From Chrysochromulina tobinii (lineage: Eukaryota; Haptophyta; Prymnesiales; Chrysochromulinaceae), in assembly GCA_001275005.1 (NCBI GenBank), contig JWZX01001225.1, forward strand, positions 1-15,280: a stretch of DNA of 15,280 bases, read 5' to 3'. Of the stretch, positions 1 through 7,759 are shown in pieces. The notes under the pieces are model-generated. The model ran no database searches, was not told the DNA's origin, and saw only the letters and a list, made by a program, of their open reading frames with translations. The position numbers were made by a program, and so were the translations under genes. Numbering within the stretch: the stretch's first letter is position 1; each line of letters opens with the position of its first letter.

Positions 1-891
1 TCAAAGGCGACGCTCGAGTTTGGCCTGGGAACGGTGTCAGACGCGGGCTGGGAAGTAATCAAGGTGATGCATGAGAACGCGGTGCCGCCCGACGGTGTGT
101 GGCTGCATTCCTGGAACTCGCTGGCTCGCGATGGCGAGTTTCGCGACGCGCTTACGTCTGCACGGGCAACAGGCAAGAAGCACATCGTGCACGTGTGCGA
201 AACGGGCGAGACCTTGACAGAGGACGACCTCAAAGCCGTTGAAGAGAGGTACTTTTACCACAAGCAGGTATTCGTGGTGGGCCGGAAGGTGCTCATTTGC
301 GGATTCGAGCAGAAGCCGTACTTGCAGTTTGCTGACGGCAAGTTTGCCCATCACAACATGAGAGCAACGGTCATCGACGTCTTGGCAGATGGACAAGTGC
401 AGGTTGAATGCGAAGGCCGGCCAATTGGAGCTGCTGTGCTTCTGCTGCCAAAGGAGGCACGCAAGGTGTTCGTGCAGTCCACGCGGTGTGAGTCGTACAT
501 CACAGGCTACCGGGCGAAGCCCTACTATCATCAGACGGGCGCAAACAACCAGGGGAACGAGCACGACGCCGTTGTTGTCGACATGATCGGGATGGACAAG
601 GCGGGGCTCCTCTCTATGGTACTGTCGCGTGGCAAGGATCTCACTCGAATGAAGGTTGTCAATCTCCGCGGCAACACTGACGTGGAGCGCAGGCGGTTTT
701 TCACGAAGATGCTCGTGGTGCACCCGAAGGTGGTGCTCCTGCGCGTCGCGCTCGGCGAGGAGATTGACGAGAACAAGTTTCGTTGGGCCATGGAGGAGGT
801 ACGTGAGAACGAGCGGCGCTACGGGCTGGGCACCGAGGCACATGCACGCTCAGGCTCCAAGAGGCCTATGCCCTTCTGGGGCAAACACTGA
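1..891 (+). CDS. Pif1/RecD-like SF1 helicase, C-terminal part (5' partial)
   Basis: The frame is open from base 1 with no start in the window, so this is the 3' end of a longer gene; it stops at TGA 889-891 (296 residues visible). Around residues 90-140 there is a GRKVLICGF strand and an RATVIDVLADGQVQVE stretch, like the SH3-like 2B insertion of Pif1/RecD helicases. Residues 179-185 (TGANNQG, then EHDAVVVDM) stand where motif V (T-x-H-x-x-Q-G) is expected. SMVLSRGKDL around 205-214 resembles motif VI (YVALSRxxxL). The Walker motifs would lie upstream, outside the window. The motif V histidine is replaced by Asn, so activity is uncertain. Such helicases act in DNA replication and repair, and also occur in Helitrons and large DNA viruses of protists. 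A 268-residue antisense frame overlaps it but is a composition shadow. The family-level call is fairly good; the exact subfamily is inference. Confidence 0.6.
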   Translation, partial: SKATLEFGLGTVSDAGWEVIKVMHENAVPPDGVWLHSWNSLARDGEFRDALTSARATGKKHIVHVCETGETLTEDDLKAVEERYFYHKQVFVVGRKVLICGFEQKPYLQFADGKFAHHNMRATVIDVLADGQVQVECEGRPIGAAVLLLPKEARKVFVQSTRCESYITGYRAKPYYHQTGANNQGNEHDAVVVDMIGMDKAGLLSMVLSRGKDLTRMKVVNLRGNTDVERRRFFTKMLVVHPKVVLLRVALGEEIDENKFRWAMEEVRENERRYGLGTEAHARSGSKRPMPFWGKH

Positions 892-987
892 AGCCAGCAA
901 GAGTCTTTGTGCTCAGAACGAGCGGTTATGACGAGCATAACGAGCGGCGCTACGGCGTACGGGCACATGTGGCTGAGCACGAGCAGC

Positions 988-1031
988 GTCACGCTTTGGG
1001 CTGGAGTGTGTCACGCTATGGGCTGGAGTGT
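988..1031 (+). repeat. 22-bp direct tandem repeat, two copies
   Basis: The unit starts GTCACGCT and ends GGGCTGGAGTGT. The copies 988-1009 and 1010-1031 differ at one position (T or A at unit position 9). It lies just after the helicase gene and has no coding role that I can see. Confidence 0.8.
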
Positions 1032-1176
1032 TGCTACGCCTGGACGTGTCCAGGGGATGAGCGCGGCCACGATTCTTGCGGGCATGAATGATGCAAACAT
1101 ACTGAAGGTCCGTGTGAGTGCCATGAGGGGCTCGGTATCTTGTGTTTGACGGCTGTGCATGCACGTGTGTCTGTGT

Positions 1177-1757
1177 GAATTCCTACGGGTAGAATTCCTA
1201 CGAGCGCTTGAATTCCTACTTGTAGGCAGGAAAAAAGAATTCCTACAAAAAACGTGCGGGGTGGAGGACGATGCTGGCTTCTGAAGTAGACTAGAGGGAC
1301 CCGTGAATTCCTACTCGACGATGTACGTACAAGGAGGAATTCCTACGGGTACACTGTGGCGATCTCTTCGTCGGCGTCTCATCATCACACTCCGGACAAG
1401 TGTGGGCTTTCTTGTTACAATAGTAACAGGTGACACGAGACACAGAGGAGAACTGCAACCAAATCTCTTGGAAACTCAGGAGCTAAAGCGGTGAGAGAAT
1501 TCCTAGGAGAGAATGCGTTGCTCAGAGGCGGCGGCCAGAGCTTGTCAGGCAACTGGGCACACTGTTACTAGCTGGGAGGAACTGAAAAGGAACTGAGTAC
1601 GAACGCGAGGAACACGACGTTTGCGTTCAAATGAGCAATCGTGTGCCGATGACCGGTCGTGAAAAGGCCGCTGGCCAGTGAATCCGAAGCGACGCAGTCG
1701 AAGAGAATTCCTAGAGTACCATGGTAACGACGAAGAGCTGGGTCTCAGAATTCCTAT
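1177..1757 (+). repeat. Dispersed GAATTCCTAC motif array
   Basis: GAATTCCTA occurs at 1177, 1192, 1210, 1237, 1305, 1337, 1497, 1705 and 1748, with a tenth copy at 2768 beyond the ORF. Six of the nine in this span are followed by C, two by G and one by T. A near copy, CAATTCCTAC, is at 2961. All full copies are on the plus strand, with starts 15 to 208 bp apart. By chance a 9-mer should appear about 0.1 times on both strands of the whole window. The last copy ends 17 bp before the ATG of the unknown ORF at 1774, so a promoter or 5'-leader role is possible, as is a decayed satellite or mobile-element feature. Confidence 0.85.
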
Positions 1758-1773
1758 CGGAAAAAGTGTTTGC

Positions 1774-2724
1774 ATGGAGCGCGGCAGACGGGCCCGGGCG
1801 CTGCAGAACAACCCTCCAAAGGTCCCAACGGAGGGGTCGATGGCGGTCGAGGCGGCGCTGTTGGCAATGCGGCGCGATGGCGTGCTGAGCACGGACAAGG
1901 GTGGTCGCCCGCCTGATCCCGCATGGGTCGCGGCGGCGCTGGACGCATTCCAATTGCTGCCAACCGGCGTGCGCTTGGGCACGGAGGTGCAGGCGCTCCG
2001 CCAGGAGCTTGGTGGTGCGTCGCTCCGGGGGTGGCTGGAGCAGCGCGGCGTCGATGGCCGGCAGACGCGCCAGCTGGGCACTTGGCTTGAGCGGCTTTCG
2101 CTGGTGAGGCCGGCGCCTCGTCAGGTGGTCACTGTTCTCTTCGACTGGGTGAGCGTGCCGGCGGGCACCGAGCCGTGTCCCGAGGCGGCGCTGCGGGCGT
2201 GGCTGGCGCGCCAGCTGGCGGCCACCTGCTCCGAGGGGCGGGATGCGGCGCGGGCATCATGGCCAGCGGCGCGCATCAGAGCTCTCAGGGGCGGCGAGTT
2301 GTTTAGAATCGCATGGGACCGTGTGGCAAGCGTCAGCCGGGGTGCGGCCACTCGGGAGATGACCCAGGCCGCCGCTATCCGCTTGGAGCATGCCAGCGCG
2401 GCCAGGCTGCGGGCCCTCGGAGGGTCGGACGTGCCTCGCTTTTGGCGGGCCGTTGGGGAGGCAGTGGCCACCCGCGATAGCGGTCATCGCTCGCTGCTTG
2501 TGGCCAATCGGATCATCCTCGAGGCGGTCGAGGAAGGCGCCAGGGGGGGTGGTGGCAAACGGGCTAGAGTGTCTCGCTCCATGGAGCAGGCCGAGCCCAC
2601 GGACGGGCGTCGGGAGGCGTGGGTCGGCCTGCTGCGCGAGATGGGCACGTCCGACCGTGACGCGGTCGTCGTGACGTTCCGCGCCATTCGCGGCTTACTC
2701 GCTCAGTACGATGGATGGCGGTAA
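1774..2724 (+). CDS. Hypothetical protein, 316 residues, not recognised
   Basis: A long open frame ends in TAA at 2722-2724. The frame could be extended to a GTG at 1678, but the first ATG (1774) is preferred: it follows the last upstream GAATTCCTA copy, and GC content and protein-like composition rise right there. The product is rich in Arg, Ala, Leu and Trp, apparently helical and soluble, with no signal peptide or membrane segment. Visible pieces include GGRPPDPAWVAAALDAF near the N-terminus, a basic glycine patch (GGGGKRAR) around residues 265-275, and a C-terminal VVVTFRAIRGLLAQYDGWR. I do not recognise the family. It sits between a helicase fragment and a hairpin cluster inside a motif array, so membership in a mobile or viral-derived unit is possible but unproven. 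Confidence 0.55.
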   Translation: MERGRRARALQNNPPKVPTEGSMAVEAALLAMRRDGVLSTDKGGRPPDPAWVAAALDAFQLLPTGVRLGTEVQALRQELGGASLRGWLEQRGVDGRQTRQLGTWLERLSLVRPAPRQVVTVLFDWVSVPAGTEPCPEAALRAWLARQLAATCSEGRDAARASWPAARIRALRGGELFRIAWDRVASVSRGAATREMTQAAAIRLEHASAARLRALGGSDVPRFWRAVGEAVATRDSGHRSLLVANRIILEAVEEGARGGGGKRARVSRSMEQAEPTDGRREAWVGLLREMGTSDRDAVVVTFRAIRGLLAQYDGWR

Positions 2725-2986
2725 TTTATTTACTTTGTCGTTAATGAGTCGGCGAGGGGGGTGTTGTGAATTCCTACAAGGTGCTAACAAGGTGCCATAT
2801 AGTGACAAGGGCGCAGTGGGCACCGCCGTGCGTCGTGCGTTCCGGCGCTTGCTCGCGTCGCGCTGATGATGCGCTGATGGGTGCAGTGGAGGTCCGGACG
2901 CCGTGTGTGCGCGCTATGGCAGCCCGGACGCCTTGCGCGCGCGGTGGTTTTCTTTCGGTACAATTCCTACCTGTAATAGCCACACT

Positions 2987-3099
2987 GTCATCGACGAGTT
3001 TCGTCGATGACGGTTTCGGTCTGCACCTGTCATCCACACAGTGTGTGTCGATGACGGTTTGAGTCTAAGACTGTTATCGACAAAGTTTGTCGATGACAG
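2987..3099 (+). repeat. Three tandem hairpins with related stems
   Basis: Hairpin 1 has arms 2987-2997 and 3001-3011 (GTCATCGACGA and its perfect complement, 3-nt loop). Hairpin 2 has arms 3029-3040 and 3044-3055 with one mismatch. Hairpin 3 has arms 3071-3084 and 3086-3099 with one G:T-type mismatch. The outer stem GTCATCGAC is shared, while the inner base pairs change on both sides together (GA/TC, ACACA/TGTGT, AAA/TTT). The starts are 42 and 44 bp apart. A possible degenerate fourth half (GTCGATGAGGTGTTTCGTCGA) lies near 3143-3163. The function could be protein binding, a structured RNA or a replication or recombination site; the sequence does not say which. Confidence 0.8.
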
Positions 3100-3292
3100 A
3101 TGTGATCAGTGTGGCAGCATGTTCCATGATACCATGAATAAAGTCGATGAGGTGTTTCGTCGAAAACAAAGTCACGACGGCCTGTAACCTCGGCGCACGT
3201 GCCGAGAAAATTAATGACGATCTATTTTACTATGCATGTTCACAGCGCGTCGAATTCCACAAATATCATAAATATTTTTGCGCCAAGGAGAT

Positions 3293-3310
3293 CAAGTCAA
3301 GTCAAGTCAT
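3293..3310 (+). repeat. (CAAGT)3 short tandem repeat
   Basis: CAAGTCAAGTCAAGTCAT is present here and again at 7598-7615, as an identical 18-mer. Both copies lie upstream of proposed plus-strand coding starts (3431 and 7760), 120 to 145 bp away. Confidence 0.7.
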
Positions 3311-3430
3311 AAACAACACTGACTTGAAAAGTAGTTACTTCCTGAGACAAGTCTATCGTGTCTGCGCGCACTCTCTCGGCAGATTCATCGACTGTCTCTG
3401 GCTGGCACATCAGAACCCCGACCGACCATC

Positions 3431-4025
3431 ATGGACATGACGACGTGGATGGAGGTTGTGATGAAAACTACTGCGGCTGACATCGACTCGGTTCGCTCTG
3501 AAGACTCACGGGACGACGGCTACAATCAGTCGCCTGCAGGCCAGTTCGCTCGCTCCGTGTCCATCCTCGTATGCGCAAAAAGGGCCCAGTCCCTCGATGA
3601 GGTGCGCCTCCGACCGCGCCACATGCGAGCACACATAACTGAGGGCTGTTCATGTTCCCGCTCAGTTCTACCAGCAACAGCTTGAGAACGAAATCGCTGA
3701 GGCCTCCATGGAACGGCTGCCGCCCACATCATTCCAAGCTCGCCCGATTCTGGCCATCCCAAGCTTGTACGAGTGGGTCACTGGGGACGGTCGTATGTCC
3801 ATGAGCACCGACCTTGCGATGAACTATCGGCAGCAGCTCGAGATCGACCTCACCGAGGCCTCCATCGGGCAGCTGCCGCCAACGGACGAGCCTCCGCTCA
3901 CCAAGGCCGCCCTGAAGGCCCGAAATGTTGGTGCGGTCCAATGGCATCCCAAGATCCTAGTGGGTTCGGAATCGTATGATTCGACGATGGCTACCTTCGA
4001 GTTCGACCAAAAGGCGTATATCTGA
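3431..4025 (+). CDS. Probable two-exon small gene with internal repeat, hypothetical
   Basis: Proposed join: 3431-3568 (46 codons from ATG) and 3666-4025 (to TGA). The intron would be 3569-3665, starting GTATGC, with a branch-like ATAACTGA and a pyrimidine-rich end TGTTCATGTTCCCGCTCAG. Both junctions are phase 0, giving 165 residues. Exon 2 contains an in-frame duplication 52 codons apart: QQQLENEIAEAS..LPPT at 3669 onward and RQQLEIDLTEAS..LPPT at 3825 onward. Conservation at the protein level supports coding. No known domain, signal peptide or membrane segment is seen. The start and first exon are much less certain than exon 2. Confidence 0.4.
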
Positions 4026-4413
4026 CTTCTTAAAGCACCGAACGAGCCTACATGACACTGCAGCAAGACAGCAACTTACCGTGAACTGTAGTAGTCGCGG
4101 GTATGCACGCATGATTGAAGCCCATGCTGACCCACGAAGCGAGGCGCTGTGCCGGAGCCCGAAGCGCGGCGGTGGAGCTCAGATCACAGACGCAACGAGA
4201 CGAGAGAGAGAGTTGAGAGGCGAACTCGTGAGATGTAAAATCGTACCGTACGTCGAGCCAGTGGCGGCGCGGCCGGCGGCCCGCACGTGCGCGTGCGCCG
4301 GCCCGGCGCTCATGCCGGCGCTTCGGCGCACGGTGGGCACCGGACCGGCCCGCCACCGCGTTCCGGCTTGCGGCCCACGATCACAGGAACAAGAGGATGA
4401 TCCTGTGGAAGTA

Positions 4414-4422
4414 CTATATATG
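4414..4422 (+). promoter_or_regulatory. TATA-like box, no gene assigned
   Basis: CTATATATG lies in a GC-rich context, just after a very GC-rich block. The open frames downstream on this strand are weak and run into the antisense of the transporter gene, so this may be a chance match or the promoter of a non-coding transcript. Confidence 0.2.
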
Positions 4423-4628
4423 CCTACGCCAGTGCCGAAGTACCGCGCTCACGCTGCGCACGCGACCTCTCACCTGTCACACACTCAACACGCAACACTT
4501 CACAGACTGGACAGACAACACACCGCAGTGTGCATGCGCGGCACCCCGGCCGCCGATGCACGAGCCGCTGCCAGTGCCTCCCAGTCCCACAGTCTCGAGT
4601 GCCAGGGTCCGCGCACGGCTACACGCCC

Positions 4629-4652
4629 CTGCCCCCTGGCGCCCGGGGGCAG
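4629..4652. repeat. GC-rich inverted repeat
   Basis: CTGCCCCC and GGGGGCAG form a perfect 8-bp stem around an 8-nt loop. It lies about 260 bp beyond the stop codon of the minus-strand transporter. A role in transcript end formation is possible but unsupported by anything else. Confidence 0.4.
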
Positions 4653-4913
4653 AGGCCCTGGCCCTGCACAATGAGGCACAAGGCCAAGGCCACAACGCAC
4701 ATGGCACAAGGCTCACACGCGCGCTCTGGAACTCTGTACCCTAACACACTCGCCGCCTGCAGCTGCACGCGGAGGCTAGGCGGCGTGACACACCTAAAAG
4801 GCACACACTCTCGTGAGTGGTGCACCGTGGAGTGGCGGGGAGCACCATCGTATTCGAGATTCGAGATTGACCTGGACAGGTTAGGACAGGTGCCCCACAA
4901 TCTCCCCACAATC

Positions 4914-7481
4914 TCAAGCTGTGACGTCAGACCTAGCCAATCCGTGATGAGGCGGAGTTGGCAGGAACCTCCTGCGTGTCTGCTTGCTCTGCGTGAACTT
5001 CCACGTCATCGCGAAGGGGAAGTTGCGTACCCGTCCATACAACGCCACGATGAGTACAATCCATCGACCCCACGTCGACAGATCGTACGTGAACCCGACG
5101 CCCGACACGCCAGGCTGCTTCGAGCCAAGAGAAAGCCCAACGTTGCCAAACGCGGAGCACAACTCAAAGAGGCCACGCCACGCAAAGGATATGGTGTGCC
5201 CGCACTGGCTACCCTCAACTCCCGGTTCAAACATCTCAGCCATGTACTCTGACCTCCCGTAGACCGGGCAGGTGCCAGAGAGAAGTACCCAGGCGATGGA
5301 GAGCAGTGCCATGTCCATCTCAAGCGTTGGCGCCGTCAGAAAGTCAGCGAGGAAGGAGAGCACGGAGCGGACAGGCGGCCAGGCGTGCGCCCAGAAGAGC
5401 TCACGGCACGAGACCCTTTCTTTGCGCGCGAGCCGAAACTCGATCGCCTCATCACTCTCATCCCATGCTCGTCCACCCTCGCGACGAAAGAAGAACGAAC
5501 TTAGTTGCCTCACCCGCTCCTTCGTCGGGCTCCTAGATAACGACGCTGCCCTAGTCGACGCGTTCCCGCTCAGCCTATTCGATGAGTTTCCGACGCGAAG
5601 GTTGGCCAGAGACACCGCGATCGACATGCTGATCCGCCGGGCATTCTCTTCCGGGCTGAGCTTGTGGTTTCCCGTCGGGTTGGACTGATCGCCCACCGAG
5701 TGCTTTCTGCGTTTCCGAGTCCCGCTGAACGTATCTCTCACCGAAAGTTTGTGTGGTGTCGGCGCGAGCACCATGCACACGTTGAAGAGAATGATGACGT
5801 TCACTTCATACGCATTCAGGTCGACGGTTTGGAACCCGGAGTGGCGTGCCTGCACGGCCATGTACGCCCCCTGCTGATCGCTGTTGATGTCGGAGGGTGA
5901 GGAGGCATGATGAAAGATTACCTGCAGGAGGAAGAGAGTGAGCTGCGTCAACAAGAGGAAGGTCGTCTGCTGCTGCGAGAGTAAGCCTGAGTAGAGTCGA
6001 CGCCCACTCAGGAGCAGATGCTGCGCATAGATGCGCCGCCATGAGGTGACAGGGGATACGTAGAAGACGACAGCGATCGCACCCCGGATCACGAGGGGCG
6101 ACATCAAGTTGCCGGCGAGGACGAGCAGGGCGAGGACGGTCAGGACGCCGCCCCGGCTCACGTAGGCCATGAGCGAGGATGGCTCGAGGGAGAACCCACA
6201 GTTGTTGAACGCGGAGATGGTGAGGAACGCCGCGTGGCCTGCGACGTTACAGGGACGCGGCTCTGCCTGGTTGGCCGCGTCCGCGTAGCTGCAAGAGCCG
6301 CGCTCGGACTCAGCCAGCACGGCGAACTCGCCGCAGAGGGCCAAGAAGCCGATGACGTGCACGAGCACAAAGGAGGCAAAGATCAACTGGAGGAGGAGTC
6401 GAGTCGACTTGAGCTCGATGAGCCACTCGGGGATGGGTTCTGTTATGGCGTCGATGGGTGGCACTGGTAGATTGCGCACGGCCACGTTGGGCGTGAAGCG
6501 CCGTCGCAGCGCGTTGTAGTGCGCCACCATTGGTATGGCCGCGAGCAACCATGGCGATCCGAGTAGGATCAACAACGCAACGACGACCTGGCTGCCCCAG
6601 TGGAGGGCGGTGAGATTGAATGGGGTCAGGCCGGTGCTTGTCACCGCGTTCACGGCGATGAAGAACGCGTCGAAGTAGGCGAGCGGCGTGCGCCCGCTCT
6701 CGATCCCAACGAGCACGCCCGCGCCGATGCAAGACACCACAACGAAGTACACCAGCACGATCAACTTGTACGGAAGGATGTGCGCGTGCAGATGCAGCTC
6801 GTCCATTCGTTGGATGTAGGGGGAGGGCAACGGATGAGAATTGGAATTGGCCTCGAGAGCGTCCTGTGCTTCCCCGATCGCGTGGGCAACGGTAGCCTTC
6901 TCGGGGGTGTCCCATCTCACCCCAGCGGTCTTGGCTTGGGCCTTGGCTTGAGCGTCTTCAGCGGCGGGCCGAGCATCGGCTGCTGCCTTCGACTTCGAGG
7001 TGCGCTCAAACGAGAGGCGCGCCTTGATCACTTCGCCGGCAGCAGTTGCCGTCCTTGCCGCTGCTCCCGAGATCTCTCGGGCCCAGCTCTCCATCGGCGA
7101 CGGCGGCCGCTGGGGCGCTGGCACTGGCTGCGGGGGGGATGGCTCTGACGCCGGCGTGTCCTGAACCGCCTTGGCGGCCGCGACTTGAGCTACGGCCTTT
7201 CCTGTGGCCTGCGTCGCCGCATGGGCTTCATCTGAACGCGCTGCGACTCGTGTCTCTGGCTTCGCTCTCACCGGTGTAGCCGGTGTAGCCGCCGCCTCGG
7301 CGCGGTGGGGAGCCGCAGACGCAGCCCCTATCTCGATGCGATCCGTCTGTTCGATGGCGCTCTCCAATATTTTGGGTTTGGGTGGCCCCCAATTCATCAG
7401 CGTCTCCAGCACATTTTGAACACGTCCTGCGCTCGGAGGACTCGGAGGCGCTGTCCTGGTCGGATGCATTGGCATGCACAC
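4914..7481 (-). CDS. Trk/HKT-type potassium transporter
   Basis: A single-exon frame of 855 residues, larger than bacterial TrkH/KtrB (about 450-500) and nearer to fungal Trk. Residues 1-235 are an Ala/Pro-rich, probably cytosolic extension. The membrane part starts near 237 (YKLIVLVYFVVV). Four pore loops can be read: AVNAVTSTGLTPFN (G284), TISAFNNCGFSLE (G429), AVQARHSGFQTVDLN (G549) and LCSAFGNVGLSLG (G782). Each carries the filter glycine; in plant HKTs a Ser at the first position goes with sodium transport, so four glycines suggest potassium selectivity. GRVRNFPFAM near 816-825 matches the conserved stretch after the last pore in Trk proteins. A hydrophilic Ser/Arg-rich insert (about 577-690) lies between the third and fourth repeats and may be regulatory. 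The family call is secure; the start (first ATG of the frame) is less so. Confidence 0.92.
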   Translation of the reverse strand: MCMPMHPTRTAPPSPPSAGRVQNVLETLMNWGPPKPKILESAIEQTDRIEIGAASAAPHRAEAAATPATPVRAKPETRVAARSDEAHAATQATGKAVAQVAAAKAVQDTPASEPSPPQPVPAPQRPPSPMESWAREISGAAARTATAAGEVIKARLSFERTSKSKAAADARPAAEDAQAKAQAKTAGVRWDTPEKATVAHAIGEAQDALEANSNSHPLPSPYIQRMDELHLHAHILPYKLIVLVYFVVVSCIGAGVLVGIESGRTPLAYFDAFFIAVNAVTSTGLTPFNLTALHWGSQVVVALLILLGSPWLLAAIPMVAHYNALRRRFTPNVAVRNLPVPPIDAITEPIPEWLIELKSTRLLLQLIFASFVLVHVIGFLALCGEFAVLAESERGSCSYADAANQAEPRPCNVAGHAAFLTISAFNNCGFSLEPSSLMAYVSRGGVLTVLALLVLAGNLMSPLVIRGAIAVVFYVSPVTSWRRIYAQHLLLSGRRLYSGLLSQQQTTFLLLTQLTLFLLQVIFHHASSPSDINSDQQGAYMAVQARHSGFQTVDLNAYEVNVIILFNVCMVLAPTPHKLSVRDTFSGTRKRRKHSVGDQSNPTGNHKLSPEENARRISMSIAVSLANLRVGNSSNRLSGNASTRAASLSRSPTKERVRQLSSFFFRREGGRAWDESDEAIEFRLARKERVSCRELFWAHAWPPVRSVLSFLADFLTAPTLEMDMALLSIAWVLLSGTCPVYGRSEYMAEMFEPGVEGSQCGHTISFAWRGLFELCSAFGNVGLSLGSKQPGVSGVGFTYDLSTWGRWIVLIVALYGRVRNFPFAMTWKFTQSKQTRRRFLPTPPHHGLARSDVTA

Positions 7482-7759
7482 GCTCCCGCTAAGTGCGCCG
7501 ACGGGGCTGGACAGCGTCAGCGGGTGGTGCTTTCAGCCGAAGCTTTTGCATCGCCCAAAGAACTTGGTCCTGGATCTCCTTCCTTTTTGGACGCAGACAA
7601 GTCAAGTCAAGTCATTGCAAGCCCGCACCAGAAAACCATCGTGAAGGGAATCGACCGACCACGGAGGTCCTCTCGTCCCCGTGTATTCATATGTCGACTC
7701 CTGCGAGATTTGTTCGCTGGAGGAATTCCTTTAGGAACTGGCGACCACGCGCCCCGAGT
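7482..7759. promoter_or_regulatory. Divergent intergenic region
   Basis: About 280 bp separate the start of the minus-strand transporter from the preferred start of the plus-strand ATP-grasp-like ORF, so it probably holds both promoters. No clear TATA box is seen. It carries the 18-mer CAAGTCAAGTCAAGTCAT (7598-7615) and a GGAATTCC palindrome near 7722. The plus-strand frame is open across most of it, so the downstream coding region may start earlier, at ATG 7691. Confidence 0.4.

Larger units (their letters stand above)
892..1773. other. Intergenic region, no supported gene; rich in short repeats
   Basis: No credible coding frame is seen in about 880 bp. It holds a 22-bp tandem duplication (988-1031), an echo of the helicase 3' end (AACGAGCGGCGCTACGG at 808-824 and again at 939-955, after the stop), a small inverted repeat TGTTAC-AATA-GTAACA near 1413-1428, and most copies of the GAATTCCTAC motif. 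It may carry the promoter of the ORF starting at 1774. Confidence 0.5.
2725..3430. other. Intergenic region with hairpin cluster and A/T-richer stretch
   Basis: No supported gene. It contains the last GAATTCCTAC copy (2768), the near copy at 2961, and two similar blocks with CGGACGCC followed by alternating GC (about 2894 and 2928). The triple hairpin lies at 2987-3099. An A/T-richer stretch at 3110-3320 includes (CAAGT)3 at 3293-3309. The region could be the promoter area of the gene proposed at 3431. Confidence 0.45.
4026..4913. other. Intergenic region, no supported gene
   Basis: Frames on both strands are open in places but have biased, low-complexity composition and no domain. Contents: a GC-rich segment with several GCCGGC palindromes (about 4260-4340), a TATA-like CTATATATG at 4414-4422, a CA-rich stretch (4440-4530), and a hairpin at 4629-4652. 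The 3' end of the minus-strand potassium transporter borders it on the right. Confidence 0.5.

Noticed and set aside
37-843. 268-residue open frame antisense to the helicase
   Set aside because: It mirrors the helicase codons, is His/Val/Leu-biased and has no motif; the sense frame has helicase motifs.
1177-1757. GAATTC-containing repeats as EcoRI linker artefacts
   Set aside because: The shared motif extends past GAATTC to CCTA(C) in one orientation, at irregular spacing and within otherwise unique sequence, which linkers would not produce; read support should still be checked.
4530-5252. 240-residue plus-strand frame overlapping the transporter's 3' end
   Set aside because: Low-complexity in the first part and antisense to a well-supported transporter in the second.
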